The position numbers and the translations under genes were made by a program. Below are positions 51,897 through 60,324 of a DNA stretch of 64,000 nucleotides, piece by piece. The notes under the pieces are model-generated. The model searched no databases, was not told the DNA's origin, and saw nothing but the letters and a program-made list of their open reading frames with translations. Source of the DNA: Salinicoccus sesuvii (lineage in GTDB: Bacteria > Bacillota > Bacilli > Staphylococcales > Salinicoccaceae); the NCBI RefSeq assembly GCF_042648145.1, contig NZ_JBHRWV010000004.1, positions 147,937 to 211,936 on the forward strand, given 5' to 3'. Position 1 is the first letter of the stretch. Each line of letters begins with the position of its first letter.

Positions 51897-52859
51897 TTAG
51901 TTTGCGGGTTGTAGAATATCTCTATCGTCGAAAGCACCATAATCTGAGTAGTTGAGAATGATTTCAATGGTTACGAACTGATTCGAGTCTTCTCTACTCG
52001 GTGCAGTAGAGATCAAATTGACACTTTCAAGATCTTCGGTCTCTTTGTTGATAAACCCAAGCATCCCCAATTCAAGCTGAGTCAGATTGGCATTTTCAAA
52101 TGTTACTTCAAAGTGCTCTTGGTAGAGCTCGAATACTTCAATATCCGTGCCTGCGTAATTCAAAATATAGTATTCATCTGTTTCCAAAACTTGCATCAGA
52201 TCACTCATTTCCTGAAGCATACTATCTATTTTTGAGTATAATCCGTTAATGAGGTCTTCAACTTCAAATTGCGAAGAATAATCCACCCATTCTCCATTTT
52301 CATGAACCAGAACTTCTTCGGTATCCGTATTGCCATAGGCATAAGGTCCAACGATCTGATAGTTTTCGTCGAAGAAATCAGATGCCAATTCGATCTCATC
52401 GGATTCCCTCACCTCTGCTACGATGCCTTGGAACTGCTGTTCCATCACATTACCGTTCTCAGTTAATTCAAGAATAATGGCCGTATTGTGCTCATAGGAA
52501 GTAACTTCGGACACCGGTCTCATGACGTCTTCAAAACCGAGCGTGGTTTCCTCTGCCTCTTCTAACAACTCAGCTTTTCTTAAATCACTGTCATATGCAG
52601 ATCTGTCCGCCTCTATATCGCCGCGCTGAAGGTCACGTGATGCTGTCTCGCCCTCGCTTGATTCATCTTCATATGCTGGTGCCTCTTCAGTCGTCTCTAC
52701 CTCTTCAGGTGTTTCTACTTCTTCGACTGTCTCTATCTCTTCAGAAGTATTCTCTAAGACTACTGTTTCGTCTGCGTTCGATGCGTTTTCCTCGGTCGTC
52801 CCGCTACATGCTGAAAGCGCAAAGATACTGAACAATGATACCAGCCAGGCTCTCTTCAT
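51897..52859 (-). CDS. Lipoprotein, DUF6612-like
   Basis: The signal ends ALSACSG (lipobox Cys18). A repetitive acidic linker follows (many EEVET motifs, about residues 24-80). The remaining 220 residues have the alternating strands and helices of the LolA/LppX-like DUF6612 fold (VTSYEHNTAIILELTENGN ... VHENGEWVDYSSQFE ... LMQVLETDEYYILNYAG). Such lipoproteins are surface proteins of unknown function, possibly lipid-binding. GGGAGG precedes the ATG. It is monocistronic. Confidence 0.65.
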   Translation of the reverse strand: MKRAWLVSLFSIFALSACSGTTEENASNADETVVLENTSEEIETVEEVETPEEVETTEEAPAYEDESSEGETASRDLQRGDIEADRSAYDSDLRKAELLEEAEETTLGFEDVMRPVSEVTSYEHNTAIILELTENGNVMEQQFQGIVAEVRESDEIELASDFFDENYQIVGPYAYGNTDTEEVLVHENGEWVDYSSQFEVEDLINGLYSKIDSMLQEMSDLMQVLETDEYYILNYAGTDIEVFELYQEHFEVTFENANLTQLELGMLGFINKETEDLESVNLISTAPSREDSNQFVTIEIILNYSDYGAFDDRDILQPAN

Positions 52860-52956
52860 TTTTTTGCCTCCCGTATATTTTATTCACTCTACCACCTTGA
52901 TCTATGCCTCTTAGCTTTTGATGTATTCTACCCCTAATATTGTAAAATAACCAATG

Positions 52957-52991
52957 AATAAAAAGACTGGCAACATAAGCTGCCAGTCTTT
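52957..52991 (-). terminator. Terminator of the second yitT
   Basis: AAAGACTGGCA (52962-52972) pairs with TGCCAGTCTTT (52981-52991); the minus strand continues TTTTTATTC. Confidence 0.85.
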
Positions 52992-52999
52992 AATCCTGC

Positions 53000-53893
53000 C
53001 TATATAAAATAATTGCCAAGCACACTGTTGACATCATGGACTACGACAAAGGCATTCTCATCGTAGCGCCGTATCAATCGCTTCAGCCGCGTCAGCTGCG
53101 ATTTATTGATGACGACATAGAGAATATCCTTATCCTCCTGGGTATAGAACCCGCGACCATTCATAATCGTTACGCCGCGTCTAATTTCGCTGTTGATCAT
53201 CTTACCCAGCCGATCCGGGTGATCCGATATAATAGTAATTGCCTTTTTCGGGTTCATTCCCTCTATGATGAAGTCCATGACCTTCATGGCAATGTAGATC
53301 GCAATAACAGTCAGGAGTACCTGCTCGAGTGTCATAACTGTGAGCCCGATAGTAATGACAACGAGATCGAAAAACATCAGTGCATAAGACACGTTTATAT
53401 CCATATATTTATTGACAAGACGCGCGAGAATCGTCGTTCCAGCCGTCGTTGCGCCGATTCGGATGATCAGCCCAATACCAAGTCCGACGAGTGCGCCGCC
53501 GAAGACTGTATTAATGAGTATCTCATCAGTCTCCACACGCCACGTCTCCGTCAGCCATAAGAAGAACGAGGTCAGGAAAACGACCACAATCGTATAGTAC
53601 ATCGCCCGCTTGCTTAAAAATTTGAATCCGATTGCGAGAAGAATAGAGTTCAGTACAAAGTTCGACAGTGCGGGAGAAATGTCGAATGCATAGTAGAGAA
53701 TAATTGCGAGACCGGTGACACCGCCCTCACCAAGGTTACCAGCGATCATGAACGAATTAACACCAATTGAAAAGATGAAAGACCCAATGATGACTGTCGC
53801 AATATTAATCAAGGTCTGCTGGGTGATTCTCGGGCTAAACGAAAGCCTCTTCTTATCAAAACTTTTGTTTCCGAGCATTTTTCTAATCTGCAC
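53000..53893 (-). CDS. YitT family membrane protein (second paralogue)
   Basis: A close paralogue of the gene at 4135-5025: GNLGEGGVTGLAIILYYAFD, NFVLNSILLAIGFKFLSKRAMYY, and an identical-style DUF2179 tail with IISDHPDRLGKMINSEIRRG and VVVHDVNSVLGN. It is slightly more basic at its start. An open frame begins at 53920, but the AGGAGGAGG run lies inside it and points to GTG 53891-53893, giving 297 residues. A clear sigma-A promoter precedes it. Confidence 0.88.
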   Translation of the reverse strand: MQIRKMLGNKSFDKKRLSFSPRITQQTLINIATVIIGSFIFSIGVNSFMIAGNLGEGGVTGLAIILYYAFDISPALSNFVLNSILLAIGFKFLSKRAMYYTIVVVFLTSFFLWLTETWRVETDEILINTVFGGALVGLGIGLIIRIGATTAGTTILARLVNKYMDINVSYALMFFDLVVITIGLTVMTLEQVLLTVIAIYIAMKVMDFIIEGMNPKKAITIISDHPDRLGKMINSEIRRGVTIMNGRGFYTQEDKDILYVVINKSQLTRLKRLIRRYDENAFVVVHDVNSVLGNYFI

Positions 53894-53931
53894 AATTATC
53901 CTCCTCCTCACGTTTTTCATTCCACCGATAC

Positions 53932-53960
53932 ATAATATACGATAAGGGGAATTTTTTCAA
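53932..53960 (-). promoter_or_regulatory. Sigma-A promoter of the second yitT
   Basis: On the minus strand TTGAAA, a 17-base spacer, and TATTAT. Placement 39-67 bases before GTG 53893 is right. It also lies before the longer open frame, so it does not by itself decide the start. Confidence 0.65.
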
Positions 53961-53988
53961 CTTGAGGAAAGTCGCTCAGCTATTTAGA

Positions 53989-54873
53989 TTACTTCTCCGG
54001 TACATTGAGTTTTATACATCCTGGTACTATTTCTATATCCATCGCTGTGAATGTATCAGCATCGCCATCAATGTCCATTACTTGAAGTCGGTCCGTATCG
54101 AGGGTCAGTTTTTTCGTACGTATATATTGAACATTTTTATGGTCAGCAATATTCCCACGCAAAGCACCCAGTACAATTTGGACAATTTCTTTTGGATTGG
54201 ACGGTGCGATGTTCAGTACATGAAGATGATGATCATTGACCCGTGCCTCATGAAGAAGACGCGTGAAACTGCCGACAGAGGAAGTATTGGCTACTATGGT
54301 CAATATTGAATCCGACATCACCGTCTCTTCTGGCGCTTCTATCTTGACCCGATATTTCTTCATTGTCAGTAATGCGCGCAGTCCTGCGTATAGATAGGCC
54401 AAGATACCAAACCTGTTCTTCACCTTTGAGCTCACTTTGGTGAATGATTCCATGAAATCACCAAGCGCAATTAAGTAGGCAGCATGCCGATCATTGAACT
54501 TGATGACATCTGCTTTGATTTCTTTTTGAGGACCAGAGAGACTCTCGATGGCAGCGTTCATATCGAGCGGCAGCCCAAGTGCACGCACGTAGTCGTTGAC
54601 CGTACCGGCTGGCAGTATGGAAAGTACGGAATCAGATCCACACTCGACCATACCATCAATTATTTCTCCAATTGTACCGTCTCCACCTGCAGAAACGATC
54701 AGATCTGCGTAATCTGATACTTCTTTGGCCAGTTCTTTCGCATCGGACCCATCTGTATAAAGTAGTTTCACGTCGTACCCTTGCGCATGCAGGTTGCTAA
54801 GAACACCATACTCGATTGGTGGCTTTTTCTTCTTGCCTGAACTCTTATTTATAATGACTGCAGCAGTTTTCAT
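53989..54873 (-). CDS. Diacylglycerol/lipid kinase (YegS/DgkB family)
   Basis: 294 residues beginning with the nucleotide-binding AAVIINKSSGKKKK, then VSAGGDGTIGEIIDGMV (the GGDGT motif of DAGK_cat), LPAGTVNDYVRALGLP, and a C-terminal beta-sandwich with DGDADTF. These enzymes phosphorylate diacylglycerol or related lipids. Compared with DgkB it lacks no visible motif. It is monocistronic, between yitT and DUF378. Confidence 0.9.
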   Translation of the reverse strand: MKTAAVIINKSSGKKKKPPIEYGVLSNLHAQGYDVKLLYTDGSDAKELAKEVSDYADLIVSAGGDGTIGEIIDGMVECGSDSVLSILPAGTVNDYVRALGLPLDMNAAIESLSGPQKEIKADVIKFNDRHAAYLIALGDFMESFTKVSSKVKNRFGILAYLYAGLRALLTMKKYRVKIEAPEETVMSDSILTIVANTSSVGSFTRLLHEARVNDHHLHVLNIAPSNPKEIVQIVLGALRGNIADHKNVQYIRTKKLTLDTDRLQVMDIDGDADTFTAMDIEIVPGCIKLNVPEK

Positions 54874-54943
54874 CGCTCTTCCCCCATCGCTTGATGTATT
54901 TCCATCATTTTATAGTAATAACACGCGCATGTCGATTAAACAC

Positions 54944-54972
54944 AAAAAAAGACATCCAGTTAACTGAATGTC
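54944..54972 (-). terminator. Terminator of the DUF378 gene
   Basis: GACATTCAGT/ACTGGATGTC (stem 54951-54960 with 54963-54972) is followed on the minus strand by seven T. Confidence 0.75.
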
Positions 54973-55008
54973 CGATTCCATATAATGAAGATTGGTCGAT
55001 CTATACAG

Positions 55009-55485
55009 TTACAGACGATCTGTTTCATCTTTTCTACGTGTTGTATCGTCGACTGAACCATCATCTACGACACCCTCTGTCTTTGTGTGTCTTTCATTTT
55101 CGAGTGTAGGTCCTGCTCCTGGTCCGTCGTCGACTGCGCCATCGTTTACAACACTGTCCGTTCTTGTGTTTCTTTCATTTTCCAGATTTGGTCTCGCACC
55201 TGGTGTATCGTCGACTGTTCTGTGCATGCCGCTGTCAATCGCTGAATTATCATTTACGTCGTCGCGTCTTGCTTCATGACGTGCACCGTCATCTGTAATC
55301 ATGCCAAAGAACTTCAGACAATAGAGTGCCGCTAGACCAACGAGAATATAGACAACTTTTGATAAGAGTTCTTCTTGGCCTCCAAATATGGATGCAACAA
55401 GGTCGAATTCGAACAGTCCGACAAGCAACCAATTGAGCCCACCGATGATTAGAAGTAAAAGTGCCAAAATATCCAATGCTTTCAT
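55009..55485 (-). CDS. DUF378 membrane protein with acidic tandem-repeat tail
   Basis: The membrane part (about 65 residues) is the DUF378 domain with two helices: MKALDILALLLLIIGGLNWL and VVYILVGLAALYCLKFFGM, the family signature GGLNWLLVG included. The C-terminal 90 residues are disordered, acidic and repetitive, with two 27-residue copies of PGAxPxLENERxTxTxxVVxDGxVDD. GGGGAGAGGGC precedes ATG 55483-55485. The sigma-B promoter indicates stress induction. The tail may be an interaction platform. The domain has no known function. Confidence 0.8.
   Translation of the reverse strand: MKALDILALLLLIIGGLNWLLVGLFEFDLVASIFGGQEELLSKVVYILVGLAALYCLKFFGMITDDGARHEARRDDVNDNSAIDSGMHRTVDDTPGARPNLENERNTRTDSVVNDGAVDDGPGAGPTLENERHTKTEGVVDDGSVDDTTRRKDETDRL
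55042..55203 (-). repeat. Two 81-base tandem repeats in the tail of the DUF378 protein
   Basis: Residues 95-121 and 122-148 of the DUF378 protein repeat with about 70 percent identity, each beginning PGA and ending VDD(G/T). Copy number may vary between strains. Confidence 0.75.
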
Positions 55486-55520
55486 GCCCTCTCCCCTTTC
55501 CTTTACTTTGTTAGTCACTT

Positions 55521-55545
55521 GTTCCCTCTATCTAGACACCTAAAC
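55521..55545 (-). promoter_or_regulatory. Sigma-B-type promoter of the DUF378 gene
   Basis: On the minus strand GTTTAG, a 13-base spacer, and GGGAAC, 36 bases before ATG 55485. Confidence 0.6.
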
Positions 55546-55570
55546 ATTCCACTAGATTCCCTTTGCATAT

Positions 55571-55595
55571 AAAAATCCCCGGTATGTACCGGGGA
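55571..55595 (-). terminator. Terminator of the amidohydrolase operon
   Basis: TCCCCGGTA/TACCGGGGA (55576-55584 with 55587-55595), followed on the minus strand by TTTTTATAT. It ends the two-gene unit from 58009. Confidence 0.8.
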
Positions 55596-55600
55596 CTGAT

Positions 55601-56836
55601 TTATGCCTCTATCGTGTTTTTGTAGACTGTGCCTGCTTTGGCAACAACTTGGATGTTATCGTTATCTTTAAGTGCACCGATATTTTCTAGTGGGTTTTCC
55701 TTTGAGAATATGAAATCTGCAACATAGCCTTCCTTGACTAGTCCAAGATCTGCATAGCCCATACATTCAGCTGCGGTCTTTGTCGATGCCACGATGGCGT
55801 CAATCGGTGTCATACCACATTCTACCATCAGTTCAAGCTCTCTCAAGTTCGTCCCGTGTTTGAACACACCGGCATCTGTACCCATTGCAATCTTGACACC
55901 CGCCTTGTAAGCACGTGCAAAACTTTCCTTATGAATTTCGATGACCTCTTTAGACTTCTCAACTGCAGTTTTCGGCATGCCAAGCTCTTTCGCAAATTCG
56001 AGAACGGATACAGGCGCGAGTAGCGTCGGTACAAGATACGTTCCCTGATCTTTCATCATGGCGCATACTTCATCATCTAGGAAGATACCATGCTCGATGG
56101 AATGGATGCCGGCTTCAATGCACTGTCTGACGCCTTCAAGACCTTGGGCGTGCGCCATCACTTTAACACCATTCCTGAATTTCGCTTCTTCAACGATGAC
56201 TTTCAATTCTTCCAGTGAGAACTGAGTAAATTTAGGGTGATCCGTCGGACTGGATACACCGCCGGTCGCGTGGACTTTGATAACGTCCGCACCGGCCCGT
56301 AGCATTTCCCGCGTCCGCTTGCGTACTTCCTCCACCCCGTCACATATACCTTGCGGCATGCCTGGATGTGGTTGAAGAATATCAGTGATAACCCCTGAAT
56401 AGTTGTAGCCATCACCATGACCGCCTGTTATGGTCAATGCGTTGACACTGATTTGCATTCTTGGTCCTTTAACCAAATCATCCTCAATTGCCTTCTTTAG
56501 TCCAAGGTCACTACCCAACGCGTCGCGCACTGTCGTCACCCCTGCGTTTAACGTACGGTTTAAGTATTCCGCAGCAGCATAGAAATTATACGAGAATGGT
56601 GTTACAAGACGCTCTTCCACTGGCTTGAATTCTATCATCATATGAACGTGTGCATCGATCATACCCGGGAGCATGTATTGTCCTTGCCCATCAATCACTT
56701 CGGCATCTCCCACTTGCGACTCATCCGCACCGATTGATTTAAAACGCCCATCTTCAACGAGCACGTTTGTATTGCTGATCAGTTCGGATCCTGTTCCGTC
56801 AATTAGATTAACATTTTTAATGAATAGGTTTTTCAT
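55601..56836 (-). CDS. Metal-dependent amidohydrolase (Xaa-Pro/imidazolonepropionase-like)
   Basis: About 411 residues with the amidohydrolase metal site IDAHVHMM, an additional Lys in VIKVHATGG, two His in VMAHAQGLEG and SIEHGIF, and Asp in MGTDAGVFKHG. The VKVMAHAQG ... HSIEHGIFLDDE pattern matches the group of cyclic-peptide and Xaa-Pro-dipeptidases. The start at ATG 56836 follows AGGAG at eight bases; an open frame begins at 56845. It shares a promoter with the upstream carrier, whose stop lies 22 bases before this start, so it probably hydrolyses the carrier's substrate. Confidence 0.85.
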   Translation of the reverse strand: MKNLFIKNVNLIDGTGSELISNTNVLVEDGRFKSIGADESQVGDAEVIDGQGQYMLPGMIDAHVHMMIEFKPVEERLVTPFSYNFYAAAEYLNRTLNAGVTTVRDALGSDLGLKKAIEDDLVKGPRMQISVNALTITGGHGDGYNYSGVITDILQPHPGMPQGICDGVEEVRKRTREMLRAGADVIKVHATGGVSSPTDHPKFTQFSLEELKVIVEEAKFRNGVKVMAHAQGLEGVRQCIEAGIHSIEHGIFLDDEVCAMMKDQGTYLVPTLLAPVSVLEFAKELGMPKTAVEKSKEVIEIHKESFARAYKAGVKIAMGTDAGVFKHGTNLRELELMVECGMTPIDAIVASTKTAAECMGYADLGLVKEGYVADFIFSKENPLENIGALKDNDNIQVVAKAGTVYKNTIEA

Positions 56837-56857
56837 TTTCTCCACTCCTAGTTGTTT

Positions 56858-58009
56858 TTAAATTAGACTCATGATGAAGCTAGCGATGAAGACTGAAGCA
56901 ACTGTTACTGTAACAAAGCCACCAATCAGCATCGGCGTTACAAGTTCTTGGAAAAGTGCATTCTGATCCTCCACGTTATCCGTTTCGCTTCTTGCCACTT
57001 CTTCACAGATCAGATAGTCCCCAGGGAAACCAATCAATGCAGTAAGTGCCACCGGAATACCCTTATAAGGATGCCAACCGACTAGTTTTGATGCGATGAA
57101 ACCACCAGCGATGATACCCACTATACCGAGACCTAAGATAACCGCCACGGCTGGAATGTTTGCAAGTGCATCGCCAGGTGTGATTCCTCCCATTGATCCT
57201 ATAATAACAAAGATGAGAGCAACCATCATGAAACTGAATGAATTGGCGGACTCAAGTGCACTTTTTGGAAGCAAGTTCGTATTCAAAGCAAGTATCCCGA
57301 ACAGCAGACAAAAAAGTGTATAGTGGATACCCGTCAGATCTCCTAAAATAATACCAAGCATACCAAGCACGAAAATCACAAACAGTTTGATTGTATTGTT
57401 TTTCATTAGACTAAAACGGGAAAGTCCCCTTTCCGTCTCAACAGCGATATTCGTAGAACCTGTTACGCGTTCGTTCTCCATGAATGATCGACCATACCGT
57501 TTCATGAAGAATGTAGCGAGTGGCATACCGAAGACGCCTTGAAAAGCCTGTACAAGCACAGGGACAACAATCAGGCTGGTCAACCCGAGGTTTGTCAGCG
57601 TCTCATTAGTGATCAGCAGTGCGACAACACCACCCGACAATGGTCCGATGCCACTTGCTGCTGTTGGAAATCCAAATACCGCTGTTACAATAGTCAAAAC
57701 CAGTGCCAACGCACCGACCAGACCGGATAATGCGATGATGACAGCACGCCATTGCAGCTTCAAAACAGAGAAGCGCATAAGTGTACCCATATGTACAATC
57801 AGAGGGCCGATCAATATGGCACCGAGTGCCGGTAGTGTAGAAAGTTCAAGAATATTTTCTGGAAATATTCCAATCCATGTGAGTATCAAAAAGCCAAGCA
57901 TCGACGTCAGCAACATGGGTATTCTTGCCCGTGTTAAGACCGAGAGCAATTCTCCAAATGCAATCAGTGCGAATATCATGACTGTTGCAACAATGGGTTC
58001 TTGTAGCAT
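56858..58009 (-). CDS. Multi-spanning membrane carrier paired with the amidohydrolase
   Basis: 383 residues with about eleven hydrophobic helices: VATVMIFALIAFGELLSVL, a conserved GPLIVHMGTLMRFSVLK, the re-entrant-looking GIGPLSGGVVALLITNETL, and IGFPGDYLICEEVARS near the end. The plan, with two inverted halves, is that of GltS- or membrane-exporter-like anion carriers, but I cannot name the family. It is the first gene of a two-gene unit with an amidohydrolase. AGGAGGGATGAATC precedes the ATG. Confidence 0.65.
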   Translation of the reverse strand: MLQEPIVATVMIFALIAFGELLSVLTRARIPMLLTSMLGFLILTWIGIFPENILELSTLPALGAILIGPLIVHMGTLMRFSVLKLQWRAVIIALSGLVGALALVLTIVTAVFGFPTAASGIGPLSGGVVALLITNETLTNLGLTSLIVVPVLVQAFQGVFGMPLATFFMKRYGRSFMENERVTGSTNIAVETERGLSRFSLMKNNTIKLFVIFVLGMLGIILGDLTGIHYTLFCLLFGILALNTNLLPKSALESANSFSFMMVALIFVIIGSMGGITPGDALANIPAVAVILGLGIVGIIAGGFIASKLVGWHPYKGIPVALTALIGFPGDYLICEEVARSETDNVEDQNALFQELVTPMLIGGFVTVTVASVFIASFIMSLI

Positions 58010-58115
58010 GATTCATCCCTCCTAATTTTCACGATGTACGTAGTATAAACCTTCGCAAACATGAAAGGAAGCTATTTTCAGAAAAAACGAATCATTCTGA
58101 TAATGAATGCGTTTT

Positions 58116-58147
58116 CATCAAAAAGAGAAGCATTTTCCATGCTTCTC
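58116..58147 (-). terminator. Terminator of the pyruvate kinase-like gene
   Basis: GAGAAGCAT (58125-58133) pairs with ATGCTTCTC (58139-58147), followed on the minus strand by TTTTTGATG. Confidence 0.8.
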
Positions 58148-58159
58148 GGATGGTTGAAA

Positions 58160-59665
58160 CTATTCTTTCCTATCTAAAGTGTTCTTAGCTATACTGAGTG
58201 ATCGAAGCATTGCGGTCTTCTTGTAGTGATGGTCATCGAACTTCGCCAAAATATCCGCCACGACCTTTAGACCGTCCACAATATACTCGCCTTTGTTCAG
58301 CATGATGCACTCGGTTCTTGAGCCTGCAACCACATCCGACATCTCAGAACGCGTCGGTATACCTGTTTTCACAAGCGATTCGACGACTTGAGTCGCCCAA
58401 ATGACCGGTACATGGGCTGCTTCACAAATCCACAGCACCTCTTCTTGAATTTCCGATAGGCGCTCATAGCCGATCTCAACTGCTAAATCACCCCGGGCTA
58501 ACATAATACCAAACGGACGTGCACCTGCTGCACGCTGAATAATATCAGGCAGGTTCCTGATGCCTTCTGGCGTTTCGATTTTTGCGATGATTGGTAAGTG
58601 TTTCTTATTCTGAGGCAAACGCTCTAAAAGTGCCGCTTCTATCTGATCGATATCCTCCACATCTTTCACAAACGAAAAAGCGATGGCATCGGCATGTTTT
58701 GCCGCAAAATCTAGGTCCTTGCGGTCCTTATCGGTCAGAACGGACAGCTTGAAATCAAGGTCCGGCAAATTGATGCCTTTCTCAGTCTTGATTTTTACGC
58801 CGTCTGACTTCACTGTACGGACGACTTCACATATGATGCCTTGATCGACTTTCTGCTGTGCGCTCGCTTCGATATGTCCATCATCCATCTTGATATTCTG
58901 CCCAACAGAAATCTTAGCGATCATTTCAGGAACGTAAGTATTAAGCGCAACTTCAATACCTTCAGGCAACGTCATCGCTTCATCGGTTGATAGGAGGAAG
59001 CACTCGCCGACTTTCAATTTCGGGCTCCGTTTTGATGTCAGCAGATGTCTTGTTCTGATTTTCGGTCCACTGATATCCATCAATATACGACAAGAATGTC
59101 CTGTATCATCTGCCGCCCGCTTGACGTTTTCAATCATGCCGGTCCATACGGAGGCATCGTCGTGGGCACAGTTGATTCGGGCCATGTTCATACCTGACGC
59201 CACGAGCTGTCTGACCAGTTCATAATCCTTCCCTGCTTCTGAGGGCATTGTAACGAGCACGCGTGTGTCGCGCCCCGCATTGATAGATCCAAATAGTTCA
59301 TCTGAATTTTTCCTGAGCGTCTGGTTACGTTCCAAAAAAGAATCCGAAGAACGGTAATCGATATCCTCAACATCTTGGTCCGCAATATATGCGAGTGTTC
59401 GTACTACGGCATTCAGCGTACCTAAAACATCCGCTTCCAGACGCCCGAGTGAAGAGAGTCCCCACGGAATCAGTTTTTCCTGCAGTGTCCGCATGTCCTG
59501 GCTGCGGAAGGCCATATAATATGCCAGATTGGCAGCACTATGTGTGTATGCTTCCCGCATGCCGTCCCTATTCCATTCATTAAAGAGTGCATCTCCTTGC
59601 TGTATGACAGCGTCTCTTACATCCATTACTTCTTGAAGCAGTACTTGTGCATCATTCCTGTTCAC
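58160..59665 (-). CDS. Non-standard pyruvate kinase-like protein with an N-terminal helical extension
   Basis: The first 130 residues are helical and unlike pyruvate kinase (LLQEVMDVRDAVIQQGD ... EADVLGTLNAVVRTLAYIAD). A pyruvate kinase barrel follows with TRVLVTMPSEAGKDYELVRQ, MARINCAHDD in place of the usual RxNFSHG, LMDISGPKIRT, a B domain, AFSFVKDVEDI, IAKIETPEGIRNL and MLARGDLAVEIG. The usual C-terminal allosteric domain is missing: after WATQVVESLVKTGIPTRSEMSDV the protein ends in about 60 residues. Altered loops make ordinary activity uncertain. Frames begin at 59674 and 59671, but GAGGTGA favours GTG 59665. A normal pyruvate kinase presumably lies elsewhere. Confidence 0.75.
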   Translation of the reverse strand: MNRNDAQVLLQEVMDVRDAVIQQGDALFNEWNRDGMREAYTHSAANLAYYMAFRSQDMRTLQEKLIPWGLSSLGRLEADVLGTLNAVVRTLAYIADQDVEDIDYRSSDSFLERNQTLRKNSDELFGSINAGRDTRVLVTMPSEAGKDYELVRQLVASGMNMARINCAHDDASVWTGMIENVKRAADDTGHSCRILMDISGPKIRTRHLLTSKRSPKLKVGECFLLSTDEAMTLPEGIEVALNTYVPEMIAKISVGQNIKMDDGHIEASAQQKVDQGIICEVVRTVKSDGVKIKTEKGINLPDLDFKLSVLTDKDRKDLDFAAKHADAIAFSFVKDVEDIDQIEAALLERLPQNKKHLPIIAKIETPEGIRNLPDIIQRAAGARPFGIMLARGDLAVEIGYERLSEIQEEVLWICEAAHVPVIWATQVVESLVKTGIPTRSEMSDVVAGSRTECIMLNKGEYIVDGLKVVADILAKFDDHHYKKTAMLRSLSIAKNTLDRKE

Positions 59666-59730
59666 TCTCATCACCTCATTTACATGTCTTATACATATAT
59701 TAACCTATACCCATCTGACCGAAATCTACC

Positions 59731-59774
59731 ATTATAAAAAAGCGCCTCCAGACCACAAAAGGTCGGAGTGCGCC
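59731..59774 (-). terminator. Terminator of the small membrane protein gene
   Basis: On the minus strand GGCGCACTCCGACC and GGTCTGGAGGCGC pair with small mismatches, followed by TTTTTTAT. Confidence 0.7.
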
Positions 59775-59777
59775 AAG

Positions 59778-60188
59778 TTACATGCCAAGCCTGTACATCA
59801 AGTGCAAAGCTTCCAAGTAGCCGATATGAAGAATCACCCATAGGGTGAAGCCGATGTAGCCGTAGAGTTCAAGATTCTGGACTGCAAGTGACGAAAGAAT
59901 GAAGTAGAGCAGTGTCGTCACTACCCCTACTGTCACCATTCCTGGCATATACAAATCTCTTCTGTAAACGTAGAGCCATTTCAACACAGTTGCCAGAAAA
60001 ATGGACACAATGAGGTGGAATGCGACTTCCACTACGATATTCAGACCACCGTCATAGATGAAATCGACATTCAAAAGTAGTGTCATCAGTTCCATCTCGG
60101 CTGCCAGTTCGACATAGAAGCATACCAGAAAGAGCAGCAGACCTGAAATGATGCCGGTCACAAGACCCGAAATTAATATTTTTCTCAT
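59778..60188 (-). CDS. Four-helix membrane protein of unknown function
   Basis: 136 residues: helix 1 LISGLVTGIISGLLLFLVCFYV, a loop with ELAAEMELMTLLLNVDFIYDGG, helix 2 near LIVSIFLATVLKWLYVY, helices 3 and 4 in GMVTVGVVTTLLYFILSSL and YIGFTLWVILHIGYLEALHL. An open frame begins at 60221, but AAAGGATAGCGATC precedes ATG 60188. It is transcribed away from helD. No family is recognised. Confidence 0.6.
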   Translation of the reverse strand: MRKILISGLVTGIISGLLLFLVCFYVELAAEMELMTLLLNVDFIYDGGLNIVVEVAFHLIVSIFLATVLKWLYVYRRDLYMPGMVTVGVVTTLLYFILSSLAVQNLELYGYIGFTLWVILHIGYLEALHLMYRLGM

Positions 60189-60324
60189 GATCGCTATCCT
60201 TTGGTAATGATGGATTTCCATATATTTTTACACTTCCATTATAGCATATGGTACTTGTGAATTTAAGTCTGTTAAAAAAATGCAAATGCATATATGATAA
60301 GTGTCAAACCAAAGGAGGATCCCT

